Origin: UBA7803 sp040219135
Lineage (GTDB): Bacteria > Pseudomonadota > Gammaproteobacteria > Pseudomonadales > Azotimanducaceae
Direction: 5' to 3'
DNA: 64,000 nucleotides
NCBI GenBank assembly: GCA_040219135.1
Contig: JAVJTA010000005.1
Location: 372,001-436,000 of the forward strand
A program made the position numbers and the translations under genes. Below, in pieces: positions 44,335-54,468 of this stretch (position 1 is its first letter; every line of letters starts with the position of its first letter). The notes beneath the pieces were generated by a model that saw only the letters and a program-made list of their open reading frames with translations, searched no databases and was not told where the DNA came from.

Positions 44335-45285
44335 GTGAGCGACGGAGATTCGGAAAACGGCAAGGGCGGATTCTGGCGGCGGCTGAAGAGCAGCCTCGGC
44401 AAAACCCGCGGCCAGCTCGCGGAGGGCGTGGGAAACCTGCTGCTCGGCGAGAAGGAAATCGACGATTCGGTGATGGAGGAGCTGGAGACCGCCCTGCTCG
44501 TCACCGACGTCGGCATGGACACCACGACCGAGATCATGGCCGAGCTCGCGCGCCGCGTGAAGCGTCGCGAACTCAACGACACGCGGGCCCTGCATGGGGC
44601 CCTCGGCGACCTGCTCAAGGAGGCGCTGCAGCCGCTGTCCCGGCCGTTCGAAGTCCCCGCCGGCGTGCGACCCTTCGTCGTGTTCTTCGTCGGCGTCAAC
44701 GGCGTCGGCAAGACCACCACCATCGGCAAGCTGGCGCAGCGGCTCAAGGGTGAGGGATACGGCGTGATGCTTGCCGCCGGAGATACCTTCCGGGCGGCTG
44801 CGGTGGAGCAGCTGACCCGTTGGGGCGAGCGCGCCGGGGTCCCGGTGGTGGCGCAGAAGCAGGGTGCAGACAGCGCCTCGGTGGTCTTCGACGCGGTGCA
44901 GGCGGCCCAGGCGCGCGGCGTCGACGTGCTCATGGCCGACACCGCCGGCCGCCTGCAGGCCAAGAGCAACCTCATGGAAGAACTGAAGAAGGTCAAGCGG
45001 GTGGTGGGCCGGCTCGACCCGTCCGCCCCGCACGAGGTCCTGCTGGTGCTCGATGCCGGTGTGGGTCAGAACGCCCTCTCCCAGGTGCGCGAGTTCGATG
45101 CCGCCGTCGGCGTCACCGGACTGGTGATCACCAAGCTCGACGGTACCGCCAAGGCCGGCGTGCTGTTCGCCATCGCCCGACAGGTGGCCAGACCCGTGTA
45201 CTTCATCGGCATCGGCGAGGGCGTGGAGGATCTCAAGCCGTTCTCCGCCGACGACTTCGTGGACGCGCTGCTGGCCGCCGATTGA
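44335..45285 (+). CDS. ftsY: Signal recognition particle receptor FtsY
   Basis: 316 aa from GTG 44335. FtsY docks SRP-ribosome complexes at the membrane. The N domain starts almost at once (GGFWRRLKSSLGKTRGQLAEG); the acidic A domain of E. coli FtsY is essentially missing. The G domain has GVNGVGKTTTIGKLA, the insertion LAAGDTFRAAAVEQL, DTAGRLQ and TKLDGTAKAG. The frame stays open to TTG 44242, which would add 31 basic residues rather than an acidic domain. No clear Shine-Dalgarno precedes the GTG. Confidence 0.92.
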   Translation: MSDGDSENGKGGFWRRLKSSLGKTRGQLAEGVGNLLLGEKEIDDSVMEELETALLVTDVGMDTTTEIMAELARRVKRRELNDTRALHGALGDLLKEALQPLSRPFEVPAGVRPFVVFFVGVNGVGKTTTIGKLAQRLKGEGYGVMLAAGDTFRAAAVEQLTRWGERAGVPVVAQKQGADSASVVFDAVQAAQARGVDVLMADTAGRLQAKSNLMEELKKVKRVVGRLDPSAPHEVLLVLDAGVGQNALSQVREFDAAVGVTGLVITKLDGTAKAGVLFAIARQVARPVYFIGIGEGVEDLKPFSADDFVDALLAAD

Positions 45286-45288
45286 ACC

Positions 45289-46017
45289 GTGGGACAGATC
45301 GAGTTTCATCAGGTCACCAAGCGCTTCGATAACGGCCAGGAGGGTCTGAAGGAGCTCTCGGCCAGCTTCGACAGTGGTTCCATGACCTTCCTCACGGGCC
45401 ATTCCGGCGCAGGCAAGAGTACGTTTCTCAAGCTGCTGCTGTGCCTCGACCGGCCGACTCGCGGCCAGATCCTGGTGAACGGCGTCAACGTCACGCAGAT
45501 CTCCCGGCGCCGGCTTTCCCACTATCGACAGAACCTCGGCGCCGTTTTCCAGGACCACCATCTGCTCGCGAACCGCAGCGTGTTCGACAACGTGGCCCTG
45601 CCGCTGCGGGTGGCCGGCTACCGCGAGCGCGACGTGGCGCGGCGGGTGCGGGCGGCGCTGACCCGGGTGGGCCTGCTCAGCAAAGAAGGGCTGTTTCCGC
45701 GCTATCTTTCCACCGGCGAGCAGCAGCGGGTGGGTATCGCGCGCGCGGTGGTGTCGCGGCCGAAGATCCTGCTCGCCGACGAGCCCACGGGGAATCTCGA
45801 TCCGGAGCTCTCGAGAGACATCATGGGTCTGTTCGAGCAGTTCCAGCAGATCGGCACCACCGTCGTCGTCGCCAGTCACGATCGTGATCTGATCGAATCC
45901 ATGGGAATGCGCATCATCGAACTGGCCGACGGCTGCATGGTCAGCGATCAGCCCGGCGCCAACGGCGCCGGCACCGCGGCCGCGGATCAGGCCGAGGAGC
46001 GCCATGGCGCGGACTAA
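45289..46017 (+). CDS. ftsE: Cell division ATP-binding protein FtsE
   Basis: 242 aa. FtsEX is an ABC-type complex that activates septal peptidoglycan hydrolases. Walker A GHSGAGKST, the Q-loop and signature LSTGEQQRVGIARA, and Walker B ILLADEPTGNLD are intact. The GTG start is 3 bp after ftsY. The C-terminal tail of about 20 residues overlaps ftsX by 14 bp. Confidence 0.96.
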   Translation: MGQIEFHQVTKRFDNGQEGLKELSASFDSGSMTFLTGHSGAGKSTFLKLLLCLDRPTRGQILVNGVNVTQISRRRLSHYRQNLGAVFQDHHLLANRSVFDNVALPLRVAGYRERDVARRVRAALTRVGLLSKEGLFPRYLSTGEQQRVGIARAVVSRPKILLADEPTGNLDPELSRDIMGLFEQFQQIGTTVVVASHDRDLIESMGMRIIELADGCMVSDQPGANGAGTAAADQAEERHGAD

Positions 46018-46966
46018 GGCTGCCCGCGATCCGTGGCCCCGGCAGCGCCAGGGCTTTCTCGCCCTCGGTCGCGATCATGCGCGTATCTTTCGGGAAACAG
46101 GGCACTTTGTCGCCGAAAAGCTCGGAACCAGCCTTCTGGTATGGGTGCTCGTGGGGATTGCCTTGGCGTTGCCCGCCGGGCTCTTTCTGCTGCAGCAGAA
46201 TCTGGCGGCAATGACCGGCGCCTGGGAAGGTCGACCGGGCCTGACGGTCTATTTCGAGGTCGGCGTCGATCCGCAGGCCGTGACCGAGCTTGCCGCGGCG
46301 CTCGAGGACCGCAGCGCGGTGGCTGCGGTCACGGTGATCTCGGAGGCCGACGCGCTGGCGGAGTTCCAGCGCTTCTCGGGGCTGGCCGACGCGCTCGAGC
46401 TGCTGGACGAGAACCCGCTGCCCGCATCGCTGCGGGCGGTACTCGAACCCGGCACCGGCGCGGCGGATCTCGACGCGCTCGCCGCCCTCGCCCAGGCGGC
46501 AGACGCGGTCGCCGAAGTGGTGGTGGAGAAGACCTGGCTCGAGCGGCTTACCGACATCACCCGGGTGGTCAGCCGCCTCGGCGTCATGCTCGGGGGCCTG
46601 TTCGGTCTGGGCGCGGTGCTGATCACGGCCACCTCGGTGCGTCTCGCCATCGAAGCACGCCTCGAGGAGATGCGGGTGCTGAAACTGGTCGGCGCCACGG
46701 ACGCGCAGATCCGCCGGCCGTTTCTCTATTTCGGGCTGGTCTACGGCCTCGGCGGCGGGCTGGTGGCCGCCATGCTGATCAGCATTGCGCTGCTGGTGAT
46801 CGAGGGTCCCCTGACGGATCTGGTGGGCAGCTACGGCCAGCAGCTGGAAGTGGCCGGGTTCGATCTCGGTTTTCTTGCCGGTCTGTTCGGCGCCGCCGGC
46901 GTTCTCGGCGTCGGGGGCGCGCTGATCGCCGTGCGTCAGCGCCTTGCAGACCTCGAAGTAGTATAA
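46004..46966 (+). CDS. ftsX: Cell division protein FtsX
   Basis: 320 aa. A cytoplasmic N-terminal stretch precedes the first helix (LLVWVLVGIALALPAGLFLL), an extracytoplasmic domain (about 60-175), and three C-terminal helices. LTVYFEVGVD and the loop RLAIEARLEEMRVLKLVGATDAQIRRPFLYFG are family features. Expected to sit with FtsE at the septum. Confidence 0.95.
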   Translation: MARTKAARDPWPRQRQGFLALGRDHARIFRETGHFVAEKLGTSLLVWVLVGIALALPAGLFLLQQNLAAMTGAWEGRPGLTVYFEVGVDPQAVTELAAALEDRSAVAAVTVISEADALAEFQRFSGLADALELLDENPLPASLRAVLEPGTGAADLDALAALAQAADAVAEVVVEKTWLERLTDITRVVSRLGVMLGGLFGLGAVLITATSVRLAIEARLEEMRVLKLVGATDAQIRRPFLYFGLVYGLGGGLVAAMLISIALLVIEGPLTDLVGSYGQQLEVAGFDLGFLAGLFGAAGVLGVGGALIAVRQRLADLEVV

Positions 46967-47022
46967 AAATCAATGAGTTGACTGCTGTCCGCGGTTCGGC
47001 CGACGAGGAACTTCCCGAGGGC

Positions 47023-47049
47023 TTAGCAGTCGAATTGATAGAGTGCTAA
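47023..47049 (+). promoter_or_regulatory. CIRCE-like HrcA operator upstream of rpoH
   Basis: TTAGCAGTC-N9-GAGTGCTAA, matching the CIRCE consensus TTAGCACTC-N9-GAGTGCTAA at 17 of 18 arm positions with the exact 9-bp spacer. It lies 41 bp before the rpoH ATG and 56 bp after ftsX. Confidence 0.8.
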
Positions 47050-47090
47050 CATGCCCGATCGATTGGGATCAGTGTTACCGGAGGTATCAC

Positions 47091-47948
47091 ATGTCCACGA
47101 ACCTGCTCGCTCTGAACAGCCTGTCGCCGGGGCGCGATCTGGAGTCCTACGTGCGCACGGTGAGCGCGATTCCGGTGCTAAGCGCGGAAGAAGAAAAGGT
47201 GCTGGCCGAACGCTTCTACTACGACAACGACCTGGAAGCGGCCCGGGAACTGGTGTTGTCGCACCTGCGCTTCGTGGTTCATCTGGCGCGCTCCTACCAG
47301 GGCTATGGACTGCCCCAGGCGGACCTCATCCAGGAAGGCAACGTTGGTCTGATGAAGGCGGTCAAACGATTCAACCCCGAGGTCGGCGTGAGGTTGATCT
47401 CCTTTGCCGTGCACTGGATCAAGGCCGAGATGCACGAGTTCATTCTGCGCAACTGGCGCATCGTCAAGGTGGCCACCACCAAGGCTCAGCGCAAGCTGTT
47501 CTTCAATCTGCGCAGCCGCAAGCGACGGCTCGCCTGGTTGAGCCAGGACGAGACGCGCACCATGGCAGACGAGCTCGGCGTCTCGGAAGAGGAAGTGACG
47601 CGAATGGAAGGGCGCATGGCAGCCAGCGACCTGTCCTTCGATGGCTTCGACGACGACGACGACAGTGAAGGATCGTTCTTCGCTCCGGTGCATTACCTGG
47701 AGCAGGAAGGAGCCAACCCCGAGGACGTGGTGGCCGAAGAGGACTGGCGTGCGTCTGCGTCTGACAAACTGTCACAAGCGCTCGCGGGTCTCGATGAGCG
47801 CAGCCGCGAGATCATCGAGAATCGCTGGCTCGCGGAGGAGAAACTCACCCTGCACGACCTTGCCGCCAGATTCGGCGTTTCGGCCGAGCGTATCCGCCAG
47901 ATCGAAAAGAATGCCATGAAGAAGCTGCGGGTCGCCGTGGCGGCCTGA
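47091..47948 (+). CDS. rpoH: RNA polymerase sigma-32 factor RpoH
   Basis: 285 aa from ATG 47091, 5 bp after GGAGGT, the best Shine-Dalgarno in the window. Region 2 has DLIQEGNVGLMKAVKRF, and the RpoH box QRKLFFNLR distinguishes it from sigma70. Region 4 ends LTLHDLAARFGVSAERIRQIEKNAMKKLR. An upstream in-frame ATG-like start (47043) would fall in the CIRCE operator. The gene drives heat-shock transcription; the operator implies an extra HrcA layer. Confidence 0.97.
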   Translation: MSTNLLALNSLSPGRDLESYVRTVSAIPVLSAEEEKVLAERFYYDNDLEAARELVLSHLRFVVHLARSYQGYGLPQADLIQEGNVGLMKAVKRFNPEVGVRLISFAVHWIKAEMHEFILRNWRIVKVATTKAQRKLFFNLRSRKRRLAWLSQDETRTMADELGVSEEEVTRMEGRMAASDLSFDGFDDDDDSEGSFFAPVHYLEQEGANPEDVVAEEDWRASASDKLSQALAGLDERSREIIENRWLAEEKLTLHDLAARFGVSAERIRQIEKNAMKKLRVAVAA

Positions 47949-47952
47949 CCGC

Positions 47953-48342
47953 GTGGCCCCCGGCGCGCTGCTTCTCGCGTTCGCCGCCGCCTTCGGCGCC
48001 TCCGGGGTGGCGCTCGGCGCGTTTGGTGCCCATGCCCTGAAAGCCCGACTCGGCGAGGCCGGCCAGGATACGTGGGAAACCGCTGTCACCTATCAGCTGA
48101 TACACGCGCTGGCCCTGCTCGGCGTGGGCATCTGGGTGCGGTCAGGCGGCTCGAGCGCTGCGCTTGCCGTGGCGGGCTGGAGTTTTCTGGTCGGCGTGCT
48201 GCTGTTTTCCGGCAGCCTTTTCGTGCTGGCGTTGGGCGGGCCCCGGGCGTTCGGGCCGATCACGCCGCTCGGCGGGGTCGCCTTCATCGTCGGCTGGCTG
48301 GCGCTGCTCCTGGCGGCCGTCGGGTCGGACGATCTTCAGTGA
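47953..48342 (+). CDS. DUF423 family membrane protein
   Basis: 129 aa with four hydrophobic helices. ASGVALGAFGAHALKARL near the N-terminus, TYQLIHALALL and PITPLGGVAFIVGWLALL are the DUF423 (YgdD-like) signature. GTG start 4 bp after rpoH. Function unknown. Confidence 0.9.
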   Translation: MAPGALLLAFAAAFGASGVALGAFGAHALKARLGEAGQDTWETAVTYQLIHALALLGVGIWVRSGGSSAALAVAGWSFLVGVLLFSGSLFVLALGGPRAFGPITPLGGVAFIVGWLALLLAAVGSDDLQ

Positions 48343-49091
48343 CCGCCCCCGAGGACCCTTCTCCCGCCGCTGTCGGCGGGTTTCGCACCTACGTCCGCCG
48401 CCGCGGCCGCCTGACTCGCGGCCAGGCCCGGGCGTTACGCGATCTCACGGATCGCTACCTTCTCGCCCCCGAACCTGATTCGACCCTGGATCCCGTTGCG
48501 CTGTTCGGCCGCGCTGCGCCGCTCGGACTCGAGGTCGGCTTCGGCATGGGTCAGGGGCTCGTCGAGTGGGCCCGGGAACAGCCGGACTGGAATCTGCTCG
48601 GCGTGGAGGTCTATCAGCCCGGCATCGGCTCCGCCATGCTCGGCCTCGAGCGCGGAGGATTCGACCACGTACGGCTGTTGGAAGGACCGGCAGAGTGGCT
48701 GCTGGGCGGCCTGCTGGCACCACAGAGCCTCGACGAGCTACGGATCTTCTTCCCCGATCCGTGGCCGAAGAAGCGCCATCACAAACGCCGTCTGGTGCAG
48801 CCGGCGCTGGCGGCACTGGTTGCCGACCGGCTCAAGCCCGGCGGCCTGGTCTGGGTGGCCACCGACTGGGAGGACTACGCCCACTGGATCGTCGAGGTGC
48901 TGGACGCCGAGCCGCGTCTGCGCGCCCGACGGCCGGCCCGGGTGGAGTCCGCCCGGGCAACCGCGGCCGTGGATCGGGAGCGCGAGACGCTGCCCGATCT
49001 GGCCGACGACCGGCCGCGGACCCGGTTCGAGGCGCGCGGGCTGCGTCTCGGCCACCGGGTCTGGGATCTGCGCTACGAAAGGAAGCGCTGA
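48339..49091 (+). CDS. trmB: tRNA (guanine-46-N7)-methyltransferase TrmB
   Basis: 250 aa from GTG 48339, in a GTGA overlap with the DUF423 stop. It forms m7G46 in tRNA. The early RTYVRRRGRLTRGQARAL, the SAM motif LEVGFGMGQ, and FFPDPWPKKRHHKRRLV are diagnostic. The 3' end overlaps convergent hemW by 19 bp. Confidence 0.95.
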   Translation: MTAPEDPSPAAVGGFRTYVRRRGRLTRGQARALRDLTDRYLLAPEPDSTLDPVALFGRAAPLGLEVGFGMGQGLVEWAREQPDWNLLGVEVYQPGIGSAMLGLERGGFDHVRLLEGPAEWLLGGLLAPQSLDELRIFFPDPWPKKRHHKRRLVQPALAALVADRLKPGGLVWVATDWEDYAHWIVEVLDAEPRLRARRPARVESARATAAVDRERETLPDLADDRPRTRFEARGLRLGHRVWDLRYERKR

Positions 49092-50194
49092 AGCAGCGTA
49101 TCCAGGTGCCGCCAGCCCAGTTCCGTGGCAGCGATCCGGTCACTCCGCACCAGGCCCTCGTCCACCAGCGGCCGCCACTGCGCCAGCAGATCCTCGCGGC
49201 CGCGCCCCGTGCGTGCTTCGAAGCAGTCGTGGCTGACCCCGTCCGCCAGGCGCAGGGCGTTCAGCATGAACTCGAACACCACCGCGTCGTCTGCCACCTG
49301 GATCACCTCGGTCTCCGCCGGGGACTGCAGGTACAGGCGCGGCTGGCTCGCCTTGCGGGTGCGTTCGATCAGCATGCGTCCGTCGCGGCACCGCGAGCGT
49401 TTGCCGTGAGCGCCGGCGCCGGCGCCGAGATAGTCGCCGAAGCGCCAGTAGTTGAGGTTGTGCCGGCACTCGAACCCGTCCCGGGCGAAGGCGGATACCT
49501 CGTAGCGGTGATAGCCAGCCCGGGCCAGGCGCTCCAGCCCGCGCCGTTCCATCTCAGCGAGTTCAGCTTCGACCGGCAGCAGCGGCGGGCGCCGCGCGAA
49601 CTCCGTCTTCGGCTCGATGGTCAGCTGGTACCAGCTCAGGTGTTCCGGCGCCAGGGCCAGGGCCGCCTCCAGATCGTCGAGCGCCTGGTCGGCCGTCTGC
49701 CCGCTCAGACCGTACATGAGATCGAGGTTGACGTTGTCGAAGCCGCCCGCGCGGGCGCGCTGCAACGCGCGGGCGCTGTCTTCGGCATTGTGGATCCGCC
49801 CGAGCCGGCGCAGCTGCCCGGCGTCGAAGGATTGAGCACCCAGAGACAGGCGGTTGACGCCGGCGCGTCGGTAGGCCGCGAAGTCGTGGTGCTCCACCGT
49901 ACCCGGATTCGCTTCCATGGTGATCTCGGCAGGGCCTGCCAGCCATGGCCCCAGGCGCTCCAGCAGCGCGGCGAATGCCGCGGCGGAGAACAGGCTCGGC
50001 GTGCCGCCGCCACAGAACACCGTCTCGATGGTGCCGGGCTTCACGTCGACCAGGGACGCGTCCAGATCGGCGGCCAGCGCCGCGACGTAGCCGGCCTCGT
50101 CCAGCGAGCCACGCAGCGGGTGGGAATTGAAGTCGCAGTACGGGCACTTGCGCACGCACCAGGGGAAGTGCAGGTACAGACCGGGATTGAGCAT
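49073..50194 (-). CDS. hemW: Heme chaperone HemW (radical SAM)
   Basis: 373 aa. The iron-sulfur motif is CVRKCPYCDF, the CxxxCxxC spacing of radical SAM proteins. ETVFCGGGTPSLF, ANPGTV and GAQSFD follow. The Cys-poor N-terminus and HNLNYW agree with HemW rather than coproporphyrinogen dehydrogenase HemN. It starts directly after the rdgB stop with no gap. Confidence 0.94.
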   Translation of the reverse strand: MLNPGLYLHFPWCVRKCPYCDFNSHPLRGSLDEAGYVAALAADLDASLVDVKPGTIETVFCGGGTPSLFSAAAFAALLERLGPWLAGPAEITMEANPGTVEHHDFAAYRRAGVNRLSLGAQSFDAGQLRRLGRIHNAEDSARALQRARAGGFDNVNLDLMYGLSGQTADQALDDLEAALALAPEHLSWYQLTIEPKTEFARRPPLLPVEAELAEMERRGLERLARAGYHRYEVSAFARDGFECRHNLNYWRFGDYLGAGAGAHGKRSRCRDGRMLIERTRKASQPRLYLQSPAETEVIQVADDAVVFEFMLNALRLADGVSHDCFEARTGRGREDLLAQWRPLVDEGLVRSDRIAATELGWRHLDTLLQRFLS

Positions 50195-50782
50195 CTACAG
50201 CGCCATCCGCAGCTGCTCGATCAGCGCGGCCACCGCCTGGCCGCGATGGCTCAGCCGGTTCTTGTGTTCGGCGTCGAGCTGCGCTGCCGTGCAGCCGAGC
50301 TCGGGCAGGTAGAAGTGCGGGTCGTAGCCGAAACCGGAACGGCCCCGGGGCTCTCTCACCAGGACCCCGCGCCAGCGTGCGGTGGCAACCAGCGGGGCTG
50401 GATCGTCGCTGCTGCGCAACAGCACCACAGCGCAGTAGTAGTGAGCATCGGGCTGCTCCGCGGCGCCGATGGCGCTCACCAGCTTGGCGTTGTTGGCCGC
50501 GTCGTCCGCGCCTTCTCCGGCGTAGCGCGCCGAATGGATGCCCGGCGCACCGCCCAGCAGCGGTACCACCAGGCCGGAGTCGTCGGCCAGCGCCGGCAGC
50601 CCGGACAGGCGCGCGGCGTGGCGCGCCTTGTCGATCGCGTTCTCGACGAACGTGAGCCGCTCTTCCGGTGCCGGGTGAATTCCGAGCGCCGACTGACCTT
50701 CCACGTCGATGCCCAGGGGTTCGAGCAGCGCCTGCAGCTCCGCCAGCTTGCCCCGATTGGCGCTGGCGAGAACCAGCTTCAT
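50195..50782 (-). CDS. rdgB: Non-canonical purine NTP pyrophosphatase RdgB
   Basis: 195 aa. It removes dITP/XTP from the nucleotide pool. LASANRGKLAEL, FVENAIDKARHAA, ALADDSGL, PGIHSARYAG and the substrate-pocket FGYDPHFYLPELG are all present. Start in a 4-bp overlap with the DUF4426 stop. Confidence 0.96.
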   Translation of the reverse strand: MKLVLASANRGKLAELQALLEPLGIDVEGQSALGIHPAPEERLTFVENAIDKARHAARLSGLPALADDSGLVVPLLGGAPGIHSARYAGEGADDAANNAKLVSAIGAAEQPDAHYYCAVVLLRSSDDPAPLVATARWRGVLVREPRGRSGFGYDPHFYLPELGCTAAQLDAEHKNRLSHRGQAVAALIEQLRMAL

Positions 50783-51234
50783 CGGTCGTCCCAGTAAGTC
50801 TTCTGCTGAAACGTCAGGAGATGGCTGGCCCCGTCCGGCGTGCGCACGTCGATCGCAAAGCGCAGCACCTCCTGGTCCGCATGCTTTACCGTTGCGAGAT
50901 AGTAGACGGCGTCCCCCTCCAGTATTTCCTCGAACTCCAGAGGCTGCACGATGCCGAGGAGATCCCTCACCGTGCCCGTGACTTCCGCCCGCACCGGTCC
51001 GGCATCCGGGTCGATGATGGAGACGTTGAGCAGGGCCCGGTCGCGGCCGCGCGTGATGCCGTAGTCGGCGGCGACCTCGGGACTCAGGAAGGTGGTTGGA
51101 ACCAGGCTGTAGTGGCCCTGGTAGGCGCCCAGCTGCCTGAACTGCTCGGCGCTCGCCGGCAGCCAGGTACCCAGCGCCAGCAGCGCAACGGCGGCGCCGG
51201 TGACGGATTTCGAGGTGCGCAGGATTCGTCTCAT
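50779..51234 (-). CDS. Exported DUF4426 protein
   Basis: 151 aa. A signal peptide (about 1-29, ending PASA) is followed by a predicted beta-rich domain with LGAYQGHYSLVPTTFLSPEVAADYGITRGRDRALLNVSI, the DUF4426 signature. It starts 1 bp inside the metW stop (TGATG) in the metXW-rdgB-hemW run seen in Pseudomonas. Function unknown, periplasmic. Confidence 0.88.
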   Translation of the reverse strand: MRRILRTSKSVTGAAVALLALGTWLPASAEQFRQLGAYQGHYSLVPTTFLSPEVAADYGITRGRDRALLNVSIIDPDAGPVRAEVTGTVRDLLGIVQPLEFEEILEGDAVYYLATVKHADQEVLRFAIDVRTPDGASHLLTFQQKTYWDDR

Positions 51235-51828
51235 CAGTGAGTTCCGTTGGGTCGACCGAGCCGGTAAAAGGCGTAGGTACCGAAAAAGTTGGGAAAGCGG
51301 TTGATCAGCGGCCGGTTGGCATGACGCTCATCCACCACGAAGCGCTCGATGATTTCCAGCTGCTTATCCTGGCACAGGTGCTCGAAGTCGTCGAAGGTGC
51401 ACAGGTGTATGTTCGGCGTGTCGTACCAGGCATGAGGCAGATGCCGGGCGACCGGCATGCGGCCGCGCAGGCACAGCTGAGCGCGGCAGCGCCAGTGTCC
51501 GAAGTTGGGAAACGTCACCACACACTCGCGGCCGATGCGCAGCATCTCGTCGAGCATCGCTTCGGGCGCCCGCACCGACTGCAGGGTCTCCGTCATCACC
51601 ACCATATCGAAACTGTCGTCGGGAAAATTGCCGAGCCCTTCGTCCAGGTTCTGCTCGATCACGTTGACACCCTTGTGAAGGCAGGTCGTGATGTTGTCGG
51701 CGTCGATCTCGAGCCCGTAGCCGTTCACTCCGCCTGTGGCCTGCAGGTGAGCAAGCAGGTCACCGGTGCCGCAGCCGAGGTCCAGCACGCGGGCGCCGGG
51801 ATTCACCAGTTCGGCGATGATCCGTAGA

Positions 51829-51839
<11 letters not shown>
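51234..51839 (-). CDS. metW: Methionine biosynthesis protein MetW
   Basis: 201 aa from ATG 51839. It has a SAM-methyltransferase fold (VLDLGCGTGDLLAHL) and the family stretches NLDEGLGNFPDDSFDMVVMTETLQ and FPNFGHWRCR. MetW accompanies and supports MetX. It overlaps the end of metX by 11 bp, so translation is coupled. Confidence 0.95.
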
Positions 51840-53001
<1,162 letters not shown>

Positions 53002-53035
53002 TGGCGCCAGTGTCCCGGAACGAGAAGGGACGGCG

Positions 53036-53065
53036 AGTCTAAAGCAACGGCTTTCACGCGTTCAA
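53036..53065 (-). promoter_or_regulatory. Probable sigma70 promoter of metXW
   Basis: On the minus strand TTGAAC (53065-53060), an 18-bp spacer and TAGACT (53041-53036), 34 bp before the metX start. No SAM riboswitch fits in the 89-bp gap. Confidence 0.45.
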
Positions 53066-53090
53066 CTCGAGTGCTGTAAGGCCGTGGATG

Positions 53091-53642
53091 CTACATCAGC
53101 GACAGAAACATCTGCGGCAGGATGCGCTCGATCACCCCGAGAATGAGAAACACCACGATGGGGGAGAAATCGAGTCCGCCCATGGCCGGCAGCAGCCGCC
53201 GGGCAGGCGCCAGCAGCGGCTCGGTGATCTGCCCGAGCAGGGCCAGTGCCGGATGGTAGGTGCCGGGCGCGATCCACCCGGCGATGATGACGATCAGAAT
53301 CGACCACCAGAAAATGCGGATGATCAGCAGAATCACCTGAAGGATGCCGGCGAGGACGATGGTGCCGATTCCGCCCGTGTATCCGCCCTGCAGCGCGGAC
53401 AGCGCCATCATCAGCACGATCTGGGCGACGACCGCGCCGAGGAACGCGGCGAAGTCCAGATTCCGGTAGGCGGGCAGCACCAGTCGCACCGGCTTCAGTA
53501 CCGGATCGGTGACCTTGACCAGGCCCTGGGAGATGGGATTGTAGAAATCGACCCGGCAGGCCTGCAGCAGAAAACGCGCGACGAAGACGAAACAGACGAT
53601 CTGCAGAATGAAGCTGATGGCATAGTTGAGCGCGTCGTTCAT
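53091..53642 (-). CDS. yggT: YggT family membrane protein
   Basis: 183 aa from ATG 53642, with two repeats of the YGGT domain, each a helix pair around RVDFYNPISQGLVKVTDPVLKPVR and APGTYHPALALLGQITEPLLAPARRLLP. Possibly involved in ion homeostasis or division. An upstream open frame is a shadow of proC. Overlaps proC by 4 bp. Confidence 0.93.
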   Translation of the reverse strand: MNDALNYAISFILQIVCFVFVARFLLQACRVDFYNPISQGLVKVTDPVLKPVRLVLPAYRNLDFAAFLGAVVAQIVLMMALSALQGGYTGGIGTIVLAGILQVILLIIRIFWWSILIVIIAGWIAPGTYHPALALLGQITEPLLAPARRLLPAMGGLDFSPIVVFLILGVIERILPQMFLSLM

Positions 53643-54454
53643 GGCTGGCCGAATTCCTCCGCTAGTTCCCTTGCCCGTTGTGCGGCGCCCGAAACGGCGC
53701 GTTCCAGGGTGTCGCGGACCCCGGCGGCGTCCAGTATAGACAGGGCCCGCTCCGTGGTCCCGCCCGGCGAGGTGACGTTGACGCGCAGCGCCCCCGGGCT
53801 CTGAGCGCCCTCGCGCGCCATGCGCGCCGCGCCGTATGCCGTTTCCAGCACCAGCGTGGTGGCGCTTTCGCGATCCAGACCGAGACCGACTCCGGCCTCG
53901 ATCATGGCTTCCATGAGGTAGAAGAAGTAGGCGGGACCGCTGCCGGATACCGCCGTGACCGAGTCGAGGTGGGCTTCCTCCGCGACCCACAGGGTGCGGC
54001 CAGCGGTGGCAAGCACGGCGTCGGCGCCGTCGCGCTGCGCGACGGTCACCGTCGGACTGGCGAACATGCCCGTGATTCCGGCGCCGAGCAGGGCCGGGGT
54101 GTTGGGCATGCAGCGGACGATGGCGAGGTCTTTGCCCGTCCAGCGTGAAAGCGCCGCCAACGGTACGCCGGCGGCGATTGAGACGATGAGCTGGGTGCTC
54201 TCCAGGCGCAGCGGTTTCAGCACGCTGCCGAGCACCTGAGGCTTGACGGCCAGCACCACCAGATCAGCGCCCCGGATCGCCCGATCGTTGTCGCTGAACG
54301 TGGCAACGCCCAGTTTGTCGAGGGTCTGACGCTGACCCGCATCCGGGTCTGCAGCCCGCAGCCTGGCGGCGTCGGCGCCGGCCGCGAGCAGGCCGCTGAT
54401 CAGGCTGCGCGCCATGTTTCCCGCGCCGATGAAGGCAATGGTCAGGTCTTTCAC
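53639..54454 (-). CDS. proC: Pyrroline-5-carboxylate reductase
   Basis: 271 aa. It makes proline from P5C with NAD(P)H. The Rossmann motif FIGAGNMARSLISGL opens the protein. CMPNTPALLGAGITGMF and the C-terminal signature VTSPGGTTERALSIL are typical. Start 14 bp after the yggS stop. Confidence 0.96.
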   Translation of the reverse strand: MKDLTIAFIGAGNMARSLISGLLAAGADAARLRAADPDAGQRQTLDKLGVATFSDNDRAIRGADLVVLAVKPQVLGSVLKPLRLESTQLIVSIAAGVPLAALSRWTGKDLAIVRCMPNTPALLGAGITGMFASPTVTVAQRDGADAVLATAGRTLWVAEEAHLDSVTAVSGSGPAYFFYLMEAMIEAGVGLGLDRESATTLVLETAYGAARMAREGAQSPGALRVNVTSPGGTTERALSILDAAGVRDTLERAVSGAAQRARELAEEFGQP

Positions 54455-54468
54455 GATGAGGCTCCGGA

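Noticed and set aside
47043..47090. Upstream start for rpoH giving 16 extra residues
   Set aside because: It would start within the CIRCE operator, lacks a ribosome site, and ATG 47091 has GGAGGT at good spacing.
53002..53090. SAM riboswitch upstream of metX
   Set aside because: The 89-bp gap holds a promoter-like pair and no recognisable SAM aptamer helices.
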